A stretch of 64,000 nucleotides of DNA, from contig NZ_JANHAX010000004.1 in the NCBI RefSeq assembly GCF_030848945.1, positions 154,001-218,000 on the forward strand, read 5' to 3'. Made by a program: the position numbers and the translations under genes. Origin of the DNA: Marimonas arenosa. GTDB lineage: Bacteria; Pseudomonadota; Alphaproteobacteria; Rhodobacterales; Rhodobacteraceae. The notes beneath the pieces are model-generated. The model worked only from the letters and a program-made list of their open reading frames with translations, was not told the DNA's origin and did no database searches. Shown piece by piece: positions 55,256-64,000 of this stretch (within the stretch, counting starts at the first letter, position 1; every line of letters begins with the position of its first letter).

Positions 55256-55515
55256 GTTAAGGCGTCGTCCCGATGGGTTAACGTGGCCGCGGCTTGGAAC
55301 ATCGCTGGTATGGCAGTCCGGCTGGCAGGCTGGCTGGCGGCCTGTCTGGCGCGCGGTGGGATAAGGAGTCGGTAATTCTCGGGTTAACAGGCCGTGCGGC
55401 GGGATCGGCTCAGTGACAGGGTGCCCGGCTGACGTCCGGACCAAAGCTGGCCTGCATAAAGGCTGCGGCGTTGGGCGGTCTTGCCCGTGCCGGGAAAATC
55501 GGAGAGACAGGAACC

Positions 55516-55959
55516 ATGACCAAGCGGACTGAATTGCCGTCGACATCGCGGTCGCTGCCGATAGCGATGCTGCGGGCGCGCGAGACCATGATGGCGCCTA
55601 TTCGCCAGATGCTGAACAAGGCCGGCGTGACCGAGCAGCAATGGCGGGTGCTGCGGGTGCTGGACGAGCGCGGCACCACCGATCCCAAGGACCTTGCCAG
55701 CGCGGCCTGCCTGCTGAACCCGTCGCTGACGCGGATCATGCAGCTTCTGGAAAAGAAGGGGCTGATTTCGCGCACCGATCACCCCAGCGACCGACGCAAG
55801 GTGCTGCTCGACATCACCGACGAGGGGCGGGCGCTGCTGGCCGCGGCGGCACCGGAGAGCAACATCATCTTCGCAAGGCTGGAGGAGCGTTATGGGCGCG
55901 AGCGGATGGACCAGCTTCTCGATCTGCTCAACGATCTGAGTGCGGTCGATCTGGATTGA
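55516..55959 (+). CDS. MarR-family regulator, HpaR-like
   Basis: The protein has 147 residues. The winged helix covers ITEQQWRVLRVL-type sequence through DPKDLASAACLLNPSLTRIMQLLEKKGLISRTDHPSDRRKVLLDITDEGRALL. The opening LPSTSRSLPIAMLRARETMMAPIRQMLNKAGVTEQQWRVLRVLDE is like HpaR, repressor of homoprotocatechuate catabolism, but no hpa genes are here. ACAGGA precedes ATG 55516. It may regulate the following hydrolase and peptide-importer genes. Confidence 0.88.
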   Translation: MTKRTELPSTSRSLPIAMLRARETMMAPIRQMLNKAGVTEQQWRVLRVLDERGTTDPKDLASAACLLNPSLTRIMQLLEKKGLISRTDHPSDRRKVLLDITDEGRALLAAAAPESNIIFARLEERYGRERMDQLLDLLNDLSAVDLD

Positions 55960-56077
55960 GCCTCGGGAGCTCTGCTCCCAAACCTCCGGAGTATTATGGG
56001 AAAGAAGAAAGCGGGGAGCCCCGCTTGACTTGGCGTCCGGGCGCCGGGAGGGTGCAGCTGTGACCTAGGGAGGGGCC

Positions 56078-58054
56078 ATGGCGAATTTACGCGAGATCGA
56101 GGAGATCGAGGATCAGGGCATCGTCCTGAGCGACGGTTGCCGGTTGTCGGCGCGGGTCTGGCGGCCGGTCGATGCCGGGGACGACCCGGTGCCGGTCATT
56201 CTTGAGTATCTGCCGTATCGCAAGCGTGACGGGACGTGCGCCCGCGATGCGCTGACCCACCCGTATCTTGCCAAGCGCGGCTATGCCTGCGTGCGGGTCG
56301 ACATGCGTGGCAATGGCGACAGCGAAGGGCTGATGGAGGACGAGTATACCGCGCAGGAGCTGTCGGACGCGGTCGAGGTGATCAACTGGCTGGCGGCGCA
56401 GCCATGGTGCAGCGGCAAAGTCGGCATGATGGGGATCAGCTGGGGCGGCTTCAATGGCTTGCAGGTGGCGGCGCTGAACCCGGAGCCGTTGAAGGCGGTA
56501 ATCACGCTGTGTTCGACCGTGGATCGTTATGCCGATGATATTCATTACAAGGGTGGCTGTCTGCTGAATGAAAATCTCGGTTGGGGCTCGACGATGTGGG
56601 CCTATTCCAGCCGCCCGCCCGATCCCGCATTGCGCCCCGACTGGCGCGAGATGTGGATGCAGCGGCTAGAGGCGGAGCCGTTTCTGCCGGTTGTCTGGCT
56701 GGGACATCAAACCCGGGATGCCTATTGGAAGCATGGCTCGATCTGCGAGGATTATTCGGCGTTGAAAGCCAAGGTCCTGGCGGTCGGGGGCTGGGGCGAT
56801 GCCTATAAGAACGCAGTCCCGCAAATTGTCGAGAACCTGCCTGGAGCCAAGGGCATCGTCGGGCCCTGGGTGCACAAATACCCGCATTTCGCGGTACCCG
56901 AACCGAGGATCGGGTTTTTGCAGGAGGCGCTGCGCTGGTGGGACAAATGGCTCAAGGGCATTGACAGCGGTGTCGAGGATGACCCTGACCTGAGCCTCTA
57001 TGTCATGGACGGGGTGCGGCCCAAGACGTGGTATGCCGAAAGACCGGGCCGGTGGATTGATCATGTGACCGGGCTGGTCGGTTGCGTTCGGTATCATCTT
57101 GAAGAAGGCGGTGCCCTGGGACCGCGCGGCGAACGTTTTGAAACCCAAATCATGAGCCCTGCTGATACCGGTATGGAAGGCGGTGAATATTGTGCGATCT
57201 GGCTGGGGCCGGAGATGCCGGGAGATCAGCGCGCCGACGATGCAAAATCTGCTTGTTGGGACAGTGCCCCATTGGCCGAGGAAATGCCGATTACAGGGTC
57301 GCCAGAAGCTGTGTTGCGACTCCGCTCCGAAGCGGTGCAAGGGCAGGTCGCGGTGCGGCTCAATCATGTGCATCCGGATGGGGCGAGTACGCGGATTACT
57401 TATGGGGTGCTGAACCTGACCCACCGTGGCGGCCATGATAGCCCGACAGAATTGGTGCCCGGCGAGGAGGTCGAGATCCGCGTTAAGTTGGATCACATCG
57501 CCTATGTCGTGCCAGAAGGCCATCGTATCCGCGTGGCGGTTTCAAACGCCTACTGGCCGCTTGTTTGGCCTGCGCCGGAAGCCGGTGTTTTGACGGTGAC
57601 AGGTGGCTGGCTGGATATGCCGGAACGGGAGTCGGTTGGGGTCGATGAACGCGGATTCCCGCCGCCTGAGGCCGAATCCCCGTGGGAGGTGGAAACCCTG
57701 CGCGAGGCCGCCAACAGCCGCAGGATCGAACGCGACATGGGCACCGGTATCGTCAGCCTGATCATCGAGGACGATTTCGGCAAGCGGCGCGATCTGGGGC
57801 ATGGGCTGATCACCGGCGGCAAGGCGCGCGAGCGCTGGGAGATCCATCCCGACGATCCGTTGCGCGCCAGAGGCATCACCCACTGGACCGAGGAGATGCA
57901 GCGCGGCGAGATCCGGATCAGGACCGAGACCCATGCCGAGATGCGGGCGGACCGGGAAAATTTCTTTCTCAAGGCCCGGTTGGAAGCCTACGAAAACGAC
58001 GTACTGGTGTTCGAGAAAGACGTGGCCGAGACCATCCCGCGCGACGGGGTCTGA
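56078..58054 (+). CDS. CocE/NonD-family hydrolase
   Basis: The protein has 658 residues. The N-terminal alpha/beta hydrolase core has the nucleophile in MMGISWGGFNGLQVAAL and RGYACVRVDMRGNGDSEG; the catalytic His is likely in VGPWVHKYPHFAVP. The C-terminal jelly-roll (ELVPGEEVEIRVKLDHIAYVVPEGHRIRVAVSNAYWPLVWPAP) is that of the X-Pro dipeptidyl-peptidase/CocE class, which cleaves acyl esters or amides. No signal peptide, so cytoplasmic. It precedes a peptide ABC importer, which suggests it processes imported peptides or esters. Confidence 0.93.
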   Translation: MANLREIEEIEDQGIVLSDGCRLSARVWRPVDAGDDPVPVILEYLPYRKRDGTCARDALTHPYLAKRGYACVRVDMRGNGDSEGLMEDEYTAQELSDAVEVINWLAAQPWCSGKVGMMGISWGGFNGLQVAALNPEPLKAVITLCSTVDRYADDIHYKGGCLLNENLGWGSTMWAYSSRPPDPALRPDWREMWMQRLEAEPFLPVVWLGHQTRDAYWKHGSICEDYSALKAKVLAVGGWGDAYKNAVPQIVENLPGAKGIVGPWVHKYPHFAVPEPRIGFLQEALRWWDKWLKGIDSGVEDDPDLSLYVMDGVRPKTWYAERPGRWIDHVTGLVGCVRYHLEEGGALGPRGERFETQIMSPADTGMEGGEYCAIWLGPEMPGDQRADDAKSACWDSAPLAEEMPITGSPEAVLRLRSEAVQGQVAVRLNHVHPDGASTRITYGVLNLTHRGGHDSPTELVPGEEVEIRVKLDHIAYVVPEGHRIRVAVSNAYWPLVWPAPEAGVLTVTGGWLDMPERESVGVDERGFPPPEAESPWEVETLREAANSRRIERDMGTGIVSLIIEDDFGKRRDLGHGLITGGKARERWEIHPDDPLRARGITHWTEEMQRGEIRIRTETHAEMRADRENFFLKARLEAYENDVLVFEKDVAETIPRDGV

Positions 58055-58180
58055 GGCCGTGTCCGGGGTTTCGGTCAAGAAATGCCTTGAAGCACGGGGG
58101 CGGATACGGTTTTCTTGATCCGACAATCAATAACGCAGGGCTGATGAACGGCCTTTCGGAGAAAACACATCAGGGAGAAG

Positions 58181-59773
58181 ATGATGACAGATCGAAAAGA
58201 TCAGCTTGACTATCTGAAGGTGCGCGCGGCGATGGGGCGGATGTCGCGCCGGGAGTTTTTTGGCCGCACGGCGGCGCTGGGCCTGACGGCGGGTATGGCG
58301 AACATGCTTCTGGCCGACGCGGTGCAGGCCGCCGGGCCGCAGAATGGCGGCACCATCAAGGTGGGTGTGAATGGCAGCGGTTCGGCTGACAGCCTTGATC
58401 CGGCCCTGTCGGCCAACCAGGGCCAGACGCTGGTTACGCGCATGTGGGGTGAACCATTGCTGGAGCTTGCAGTGGGCAACACGATCGAACCGGTTCTGGC
58501 CGAGAGCTACTCGTCCTCGCCGGACGCAAAGGTTTGGACCTTCAAAATTCGGTCGGGTGTGACGTTCTCGAACGGCAAGACGATGACGGCAGACGATGTA
58601 CTGGCCACGATGGAGCGCCATTCGGGGGACGAGACCAAGTCCGGTGCGCTGGGCATCATGCGCGGCATCGCCTCGATGAAAGTCGAGGGCGACAGCTTTA
58701 TCATCGAGCTGGAGCAGCCCAACGCTGACCTGCCTTACCTGATGACGGATTATCACCTGCTCATTCAGCCGAATGGGGGCAATGACGATCCGACGGCGGC
58801 TGTCGGCACCGGGCCGTATGTACTCAAATCGGCCGAGCCGGGTGTGCGCTTCGTGTTCGAGAAGAACGAGAGCTACTGGAGAGATGGCGGTAATGCAGGC
58901 ACCATCGAGCTGATCGTGATCAACGACGACACGGCGCGCGTGGCTGCGCTTCAGTCGGGTCAGGTGGACATTATCAACCGCGTGCCGCCGCGCACGGCGA
59001 GCCTGGTCGACCGGGCACCGAACATCACGGTGCACAAGGCGTCGGGCCCGGGCCATTACGTGTTCATCGCGCACCGCGATACGGATCCGTTCTCGGACAA
59101 CGATGTGATGCTGGCGCTGAAATGGGGCATGAACCGTCAGGAGATGGTCGACAAGATCCTCTTCGGCTACGGCTCGGTGGGCAACGACACGCCGATCAAC
59201 GCCTCCTACCCGCTGTTCACGGAAATGCCGCAGCGCGAGTACGACCCTGAAAAAGCCGCGCATCATTGGAAGAAGTCGGGCCGAACGGACCCTGTTTTGC
59301 TGCGCACCTCCGACAACTCGTTCCCGAGCGCGCCTGACGCGGCGGCGCTGTTCCAGCAATCGCTGGCACAGGCGGGCATTCCGCTTGAAGTCAAGCGCGA
59401 GCCCAATGACGGCTACTGGTCGGAAGTGTGGAACAAGCAGCCGTTCTGCACCAGCTACTGGAGCGGCCGCCCGGTTCAGGACCAGATGTATTCGACGGCC
59501 TACCTGTCGACGGCAGACTGGAACGACACCCGGTTCAAGAACGAGAAATTCGACCAGCTGCTCATTGCGGCGCGGGCCGAGCTGGATGAAGCCAAGCGCA
59601 AGCAGATGTATGCCGATATGGGCATGATCCTGCACAACGAAGGCGGGTTGATCTGCCCGATGTTCAACGACTTCCTCGATGCTTCGACCGACCGTGTCGC
59701 GGGCTGGGGCGAGTCGGCGGGCTTTGGCCTGATGAACTATTACGCTCCGATCAAGATGTGGGTCGCCGCCTGA
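58181..59773 (+). CDS. ABC importer substrate-binding protein, family 5, Tat-exported
   Basis: The 530-residue peptide/nickel-type (SBP_bac_5) periplasmic binding protein has a twin-arginine signal MSRREFFGRTAALGLTAGMANMLLADAVQAA, unusual for this family where Sec export is the rule. The mature part has GGTIKVGVNGSG and later ATMERHSGDETKSG, YVLKSAEPGVRFVFEKNESYW. ATG 58181 and ATG 58184 are both possible; AGGGAGAAG favours the second by spacing. First gene of a four-gene transporter operon. Confidence 0.93.
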   Translation: MMTDRKDQLDYLKVRAAMGRMSRREFFGRTAALGLTAGMANMLLADAVQAAGPQNGGTIKVGVNGSGSADSLDPALSANQGQTLVTRMWGEPLLELAVGNTIEPVLAESYSSSPDAKVWTFKIRSGVTFSNGKTMTADDVLATMERHSGDETKSGALGIMRGIASMKVEGDSFIIELEQPNADLPYLMTDYHLLIQPNGGNDDPTAAVGTGPYVLKSAEPGVRFVFEKNESYWRDGGNAGTIELIVINDDTARVAALQSGQVDIINRVPPRTASLVDRAPNITVHKASGPGHYVFIAHRDTDPFSDNDVMLALKWGMNRQEMVDKILFGYGSVGNDTPINASYPLFTEMPQREYDPEKAAHHWKKSGRTDPVLLRTSDNSFPSAPDAAALFQQSLAQAGIPLEVKREPNDGYWSEVWNKQPFCTSYWSGRPVQDQMYSTAYLSTADWNDTRFKNEKFDQLLIAARAELDEAKRKQMYADMGMILHNEGGLICPMFNDFLDASTDRVAGWGESAGFGLMNYYAPIKMWVAA

Positions 59774-59774
59774 C

Positions 59775-60731
59775 ATGGGGCCCGCGTTAAAACTTGTTGC
59801 CCAGCGCCTTGCGCTGGGCGTCCTGCTGCTTTTTCTTGTGTCGATCCTGATCTTCGTCGGCACGCTGATCTTGCCCGGGGACGTGGCGCAATCGATCCTG
59901 GGCCAGTCGGCCACGCCCGAGGCGCTGGCCAACCTGCGCGAGGAGCTGGGGCTGAACGAGCCGGCGTTGACCCGCTATTTCGACTGGCTGGGCGGGGTTT
60001 TGACCGGCGACCTGGGCACCGCGCTGACCAACGGCATGGATATTGCCGAGGCGCTGGGCACGCGGCTTGGGAATACGCTGTTCCTGGCCTTCTGGGCGGC
60101 GGTGATCTCGGTGCCGCTGGCGATTTTCCTCGGCCTGCTGGCGGTACGTTACCGCGACCGCTGGCCGGACAAGCTGATCTCGGCGGTGACGCTGTCGACG
60201 ATTTCGATCCCGGAATTCCTGATCGGTTACGTTCTGATGTATTTCGTCGGCGTGAAACTGGGCTGGGCGCCGACCGTGTCGACGATCTATGACTCGATGA
60301 GCCTGGGCGAGAAGCTGAACGCCATCGCGCTGCCGGTTGCGGTGCTGACGCTGGTGGTGCTGGCGCACATGATGCGGATGACGCGCGCCGCGATTCTCAA
60401 CGTGATGCAGTCAGCCTATGTCGAGACGGCCGAGCTGAAGGGCCTGACGATGTTCAAGATCATCTGGCGGCACGCCTTTCCCAACTCGATCGCGCCGGTG
60501 GTCAACGTGGTGATGCTGAACCTCGCGTACCTGGTGGTGGGTGTCGTCGTGGTCGAGGTGGTCTTTACCTATCCCGGCATGGGCCAATACCTGGTCGATC
60601 ACGTCAGCAAGCGTGACCTGCCGGTGGTGCAGGCCTGCGGCCTGATCTTCGCCGCGGTCTATATCGGGCTCAACATGCTGGCCGATATCATTTCGATCTT
60701 GTCCAACCCGAGATTGAGGCACCCGAAATGA
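59775..60731 (+). CDS. ABC importer permease 1 (DppB-like)
   Basis: The 318-residue inner-membrane protein has six helices. The N-terminal LALGVLLLFLVSILIFVGTLILPGD is DppB-like, and the EAA-like cytoplasmic loop is AYVETAELKGLTMFKIIWRHAFPNSIAPVVN. It starts one base after the binding-protein stop. The stop overlaps the next gene's ATG by four bases. Confidence 0.93.
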   Translation: MGPALKLVAQRLALGVLLLFLVSILIFVGTLILPGDVAQSILGQSATPEALANLREELGLNEPALTRYFDWLGGVLTGDLGTALTNGMDIAEALGTRLGNTLFLAFWAAVISVPLAIFLGLLAVRYRDRWPDKLISAVTLSTISIPEFLIGYVLMYFVGVKLGWAPTVSTIYDSMSLGEKLNAIALPVAVLTLVVLAHMMRMTRAAILNVMQSAYVETAELKGLTMFKIIWRHAFPNSIAPVVNVVMLNLAYLVVGVVVVEVVFTYPGMGQYLVDHVSKRDLPVVQACGLIFAAVYIGLNMLADIISILSNPRLRHPK

Positions 60732-61546
60732 TCAAGAACATTCCTTTCGCGGCGGCCGTCGGGCTGTTTTTCACCACAATCTATTTCTTCGTGGCGATCT
60801 TCGCACAGTGGATCGCGCCCTATGGCATGGCCGAGGTCGTGGGCGGGGTCTGGGAGCCTGCGTCGTCCAAGCATTGGCTGGGGACCGACAATATCGGGCG
60901 CGACCTGCTGACCCGGATGATCTATGGCGGGCAGACGACGATCTTCATCGCCACGGCGGCGACGATCCTGAGCTTTTCCACCGGTTCGGTGCTGGGGTTC
61001 CTGGCCGCCGTGCTGGGCGGTTGGGCCGACCAGGCGCTGTCGCGGTTTGTCGATCTGGTGATGTCGATCCCGTCGCTGATCCTGGCGCTGGTGATCCTGT
61101 CGGTCACTCCGGTGACAGTGCCGGTGCTGATCGTGGTGATGGGGTTTCTGGACAGCACCCGGGTGTTCCGGCTGGCCCGGGCCGTGGCGGTGGACATCAA
61201 CGTGATGGATTACGTCGAGGCCGCGAAACTGCGCGGTGAAGGCCGCAGCTGGATCATCTTCCGAGAGATCCTGCCCAACGCGCTGTCGCCGCTGGTGGCC
61301 GAGATGGGGCTGCGCTTCATCTTCATGGTGCTGTTCATTTCGACGCTTTCGTTCCTTGGCCTGGGCGTGCAGCCACCGATGGCCGACTGGGGCGGCATCG
61401 TGAAAGAAAACAAGGACGGGATCGTCTATGGCATCGGCGCGGCGCTGTGGCCGGCAGTGGCGATTGCCACGCTGGCGATTTCCGTCAACCTGGTGGCCGA
61501 CTGGATCCTAAACCGCACCACCAGCCTGAAAGGGGGGCGGGGATGA
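60728..61546 (+). CDS. ABC importer permease 2 (DppC-like)
   Basis: The 272-residue DppC-type permease has about six helices, with HWLGTDNIGRDLLTRMIYGGQTTIF near the N terminus and the EAA loop DYVEAAKLRGEGRSWIIFREILPNALSPLVAEM. It is coupled at both ends by four-base ATGA overlaps. Confidence 0.93.
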   Translation: MIKNIPFAAAVGLFFTTIYFFVAIFAQWIAPYGMAEVVGGVWEPASSKHWLGTDNIGRDLLTRMIYGGQTTIFIATAATILSFSTGSVLGFLAAVLGGWADQALSRFVDLVMSIPSLILALVILSVTPVTVPVLIVVMGFLDSTRVFRLARAVAVDINVMDYVEAAKLRGEGRSWIIFREILPNALSPLVAEMGLRFIFMVLFISTLSFLGLGVQPPMADWGGIVKENKDGIVYGIGAALWPAVAIATLAISVNLVADWILNRTTSLKGGRG

Positions 61547-63183
61547 GCGAAGACAAGCTTCTGAAAGTCCGTGGCTTGAAGATCGGGGCCACCGTCTATC
61601 CGCCGAACGAGAGGCCGCATGACATCGAGATCGTCCACGGTGTCGATTTCGACCTGGAAGGCGGCAAGGTGCTGGGTCTGATTGGCGAATCCGGGGCCGG
61701 CAAGTCGACCATCGGGTTGGCGACCATGGCGTACGGGCGCGGCGGGGTGAAAATCACCGGTGGCGAGGTCTGGCTGAATGGCCGCGAGATCCTCAACGCA
61801 TCCCGCAAGGACGTGCGGCGTCTGCGCGGGCTTGAGGTGACATATGTCAGCCAGTCGGCGGCGGCGAGTTTCAATCCGGCTAAGAAGATCATGGACCAGG
61901 TGGTCGAGGCGAGTGTCGAGAAGGGTAAGTTTTCGCGCAAGGAGGCCGAGCGGCGGGCGGTGGAGTTGTTTGCCAAGCTGGGCCTGCCCGAACCGGAGAC
62001 GATCGGCAACCGCTATCCGCACCAGGTGTCGGGAGGGCAGTTGCAAAGGTGCATGACCGCGCTGGCACTGTGCCCGGAACCGGACATGGTGGTGTTCGAC
62101 GAACCCACCACGGCGCTGGACGTGACGACCCAGATCGACGTGCTGATGGCGATCAAGGAGGCGATCCGCGATACCGGCGTGGCGGCGCTCTATATCACCC
62201 ATGACCTGGCGGTGGTGGCGCAGGTTTCCGACGACATCATGGTGCTGAAGATGGGCGACATGGTGGAGTATGGCCCCGTCCAGCAGATCATCGAAGCGCC
62301 GCAGGAGGACTATACCCGCGCGCTGGTGTCGGTCCGGTCGATCGACCACAAGGAAAAACCGCCGACCCCGGAGCCGGTGCTGAAGGTCGAGAATATCAAG
62401 GCGCGCTACAAGGGCACCAAGTTCGACGTGCTGAGCGATGTCAGCGTCGAGCTGCACCCGGGCCAGACCCTGGCCGTGGTCGGCGAAAGCGGTTCCGGCA
62501 AGTCGACGCTGGCGCGGGTGATCACCGGGTTGTTGCCGCCGCGCGAAGGACGGATCGAATTTGCCGGGCGGACGCTGTCGCCGGATCTGCCCAGCCGTTC
62601 GAAGGAGGACCTGCGCGAGCTGCAGATGATCTATCAGATGGCAGATGTGGCGATGAACCCGCGGCAGACGGTGGGCACGATCATTGGCCGGCCGCTGGAA
62701 TTCTATTTCGGTCTGAAGGGCGCGGAACGGCGCAAGCGGGTGATCGAGCTTCTCGACGAGATCGAGATGGGGGTCGAGTTCATCGATCGCTATCCGGCGG
62801 AATTGTCGGGCGGGCAGAAGCAGCGGGTCTGCATCGCCCGGGCGCTGGCGGCGAAACCGAAAATGATCATCTGCGACGAGGTCACGAGCGCGCTCGATCC
62901 GCTGGTGGCGGACGGCATTCTGAAACTGCTGCTGAACCTGCAAAAAATAGAGGATGTCGCCTATTTATTCATCACCCATGACCTGGCGACGGTGAAGGCG
63001 ATCGCGGATTCCATTGCCGTGATGTACCAGGGCCGGGTCGTGCGCTACGGCTCGAAAAGTGAGGTGCTGAGCCCACCGTTCGACGACTACACCGACCTGC
63101 TGCTGAGCTCGGTTCCGGAGATGAAACTGGGCTGGCTGGAAGAGGTGATCGCGAGCCGTAAAATGGAGAGCGCCGGAAACTGA
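61543..63183 (+). CDS. ABC importer ATPase, fused DppD-DppF type
   Basis: The 546-residue protein has two nucleotide-binding domains. Domain 1: Walker A GESGAGKST, signature VSGGQLQR, Walker B MVVFDEPTTALD. Domain 2: GESGSGKST, LSGGQKQR, MIICDEVTSALD. Linker with PEPVLKVENIKARY. It powers the two permeases as one polypeptide. I chose ATG 61543, overlapping the previous stop (ATGA). Confidence 0.95.
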   Translation: MSEDKLLKVRGLKIGATVYPPNERPHDIEIVHGVDFDLEGGKVLGLIGESGAGKSTIGLATMAYGRGGVKITGGEVWLNGREILNASRKDVRRLRGLEVTYVSQSAAASFNPAKKIMDQVVEASVEKGKFSRKEAERRAVELFAKLGLPEPETIGNRYPHQVSGGQLQRCMTALALCPEPDMVVFDEPTTALDVTTQIDVLMAIKEAIRDTGVAALYITHDLAVVAQVSDDIMVLKMGDMVEYGPVQQIIEAPQEDYTRALVSVRSIDHKEKPPTPEPVLKVENIKARYKGTKFDVLSDVSVELHPGQTLAVVGESGSGKSTLARVITGLLPPREGRIEFAGRTLSPDLPSRSKEDLRELQMIYQMADVAMNPRQTVGTIIGRPLEFYFGLKGAERRKRVIELLDEIEMGVEFIDRYPAELSGGQKQRVCIARALAAKPKMIICDEVTSALDPLVADGILKLLLNLQKIEDVAYLFITHDLATVKAIADSIAVMYQGRVVRYGSKSEVLSPPFDDYTDLLLSSVPEMKLGWLEEVIASRKMESAGN

Positions 63184-63237
63184 TCCAGACCGGGACTTCT
63201 CGCGTAGTTGTTAGTTTGACTGCAGATCAGAAACGGA

Positions 63238-64000
63238 ATGGTGGGTATCTCGACGCGACTTTTCAGCGCCCTCTGTCTGTGTGCCGTGTTCGGAACACCG
63301 GCGCAATCGCAGGACAGGATGGTGGTGTGGCAGGGCGATGGCCTGACGGTACGGTCGCATTTCCAGGGCGGTATCAACCTGGTGAGCGAAGGCAACCTGT
63401 TCTGGAACTTCGCCGATACAGCCGCGCCGGGATCGGGCTATGACTCGGATACGAACTGGGCCGAGTTCTACATCAAGCCGGGACTGAGTTTCGAGAACTT
63501 GCTGGATGGCGGCGACGTATTCTATGGCAAGCTGTCGGGGGTGGTGTCTTACACAATGGGCACCGATGCCTATGCCGCCGGCGACACCGGGCGGGCGACG
63601 CTGGAAGAGGCCTATCTGGGGTATCGCACGACATCGGCGAACGGGACACGGTTCGATTTCTCGCTCGGTCCACGCGAGCTGAAGCTCGGCACCGGGATGC
63701 TGATCGCCAACGGCGGATCGAGCGGGTTCGAGCGCGGGGCACTGAAATTCGGGCCGCGCAAGGCGTGGGAGATGGCGGCGATTGCCAAGCTGTCGCAGGG
63801 CGGGTTCACCGGGACCATGTTCTATATCGACCCGAACGAAAACCCGTCGAGCGACAATGACAACCGACTGGCCGGCCTTGACCTGCGCTTTGACGGCGCA
63901 GGCGGCGGATATCAGGGCCTGACCTTTGTGAAGGTTCTGAAATCCGGATCGCCCTATGTGCAGGCCGCCGCGGGCGGTATCGGCGCGCCGACGATCCTGC
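63238..64000 (+). CDS. outer-membrane beta-barrel protein, N-terminal part
   Basis: The gene is cut by the window edge, with 254 codons visible. A signal peptide (MVGISTRLFSALCLCAVFGTPAQSQ) precedes beta-barrel-like alternation: LTVRSHFQGGINLVSEGNLFWNFADTAAPGSGYDSDTNWAEFYIKPGLSFENLLDGGDVFYGKLSGVVSYTMGTDAY, with aromatic-ended strands and short turns. The sequence resembles alginate-porin/DUF1302-like barrels, but no exact family can be claimed. It follows the ABC importer by 54 bases and may be its dedicated outer-membrane channel. Confidence 0.7.
   Translation, partial: MVGISTRLFSALCLCAVFGTPAQSQDRMVVWQGDGLTVRSHFQGGINLVSEGNLFWNFADTAAPGSGYDSDTNWAEFYIKPGLSFENLLDGGDVFYGKLSGVVSYTMGTDAYAAGDTGRATLEEAYLGYRTTSANGTRFDFSLGPRELKLGTGMLIANGGSSGFERGALKFGPRKAWEMAAIAKLSQGGFTGTMFYIDPNENPSSDNDNRLAGLDLRFDGAGGGYQGLTFVKVLKSGSPYVQAAAGGIGAPTIL

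Overview
The window is about 64 kb of high-GC chromosome from an alphaproteobacterium, almost certainly a Rhodobacterales (Roseobacter/Paracoccus-type) species. The evidence is a class I lysyl-tRNA synthetase, an aa3 oxidase subunit I gene beside a Paracoccus-type cytochrome c550 gene, a DUF2244 gene next to ctaD, an FnrL-type TTGAT-N4-ATCAA box, an alphaproteobacterial GTTC-N7-GTTC LexA box, the hflK-hflC-DUF2065-degP block, and the order SUV3-like helicase - S4 protein - 7Fe ferredoxin - CarD. Most of the window is ordinary, densely packed core genome. One ~9.9 kb stretch is clearly foreign.

Left core (1-11.46 kb): the start of an L,D-transpeptidase gene cut by the window edge, a TerB-like gene, lysK, a DUF4336 gene, DUF2244, ctaD, cycA, lipB, a three-gene MacA/MacB-like ABC efflux operon, a FrnE/DsbA-like oxidoreductase and a small cupin. 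A tRNA-Leu(GAG) gene ends the block.

Integrated island (11,525-21,472): a tyrosine integrase lies just inside the tRNA-Leu gene, and a 27-bp exact copy of the tRNA 3' end lies 9.9 kb away, so the boundaries are well defined. The cargo is a variant HNH protein, a serine resolvase with repeat-rich upstream DNA, a Bro-N gene followed by decayed coding sequence, a small unknown gene, an RNase HI, and a three-gene minus-strand cassette. The cassette encodes a small toxin-sized protein, an MqsA/YgiT-like zinc-finger/HTH protein and a 619-residue ATPase with a KGGVGR P-loop and helical repeats. The genes abut or overlap and share one promoter whose -10 lies in a palindrome. This is the best candidate for an undescribed system, most likely a toxin-antitoxin or anti-phage module.

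Right core (21.5-64 kb): a UlaG-like metallo-hydrolase, an acyl-CoA dehydrogenase, a large acidic protein, thiamine diphosphokinase, a DMT exporter, L-serine dehydratase, a GST, a pair of EF-hand proteins, rpiA, gor, hflK-hflC-DUF2065, degP, DUF2267, a lipoprotein, an SOS-box-linked OB-fold gene resembling the DnaE2 C terminus, a [2Fe-2S] ferredoxin, a lipoprotein hydrolase, a DksA-type zinc finger, a probable pseudogene with a stop at codon 2, a ferric-reductase-like flavoprotein with an overlapping 38-residue membrane ORF, PepF, a lysophospholipase-like hydrolase, an SCP2 protein, a TPR protein, helicase-S4-fdxA-carD and cobS/cobT. The window ends in a probable peptide/ester utilisation cluster: a MarR regulator, a CocE/NonD hydrolase, a complete dipeptide-type ABC importer and the start of an outer-membrane barrel gene.

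All calls come from reading the sequence and recalling family motifs. No database search was run.
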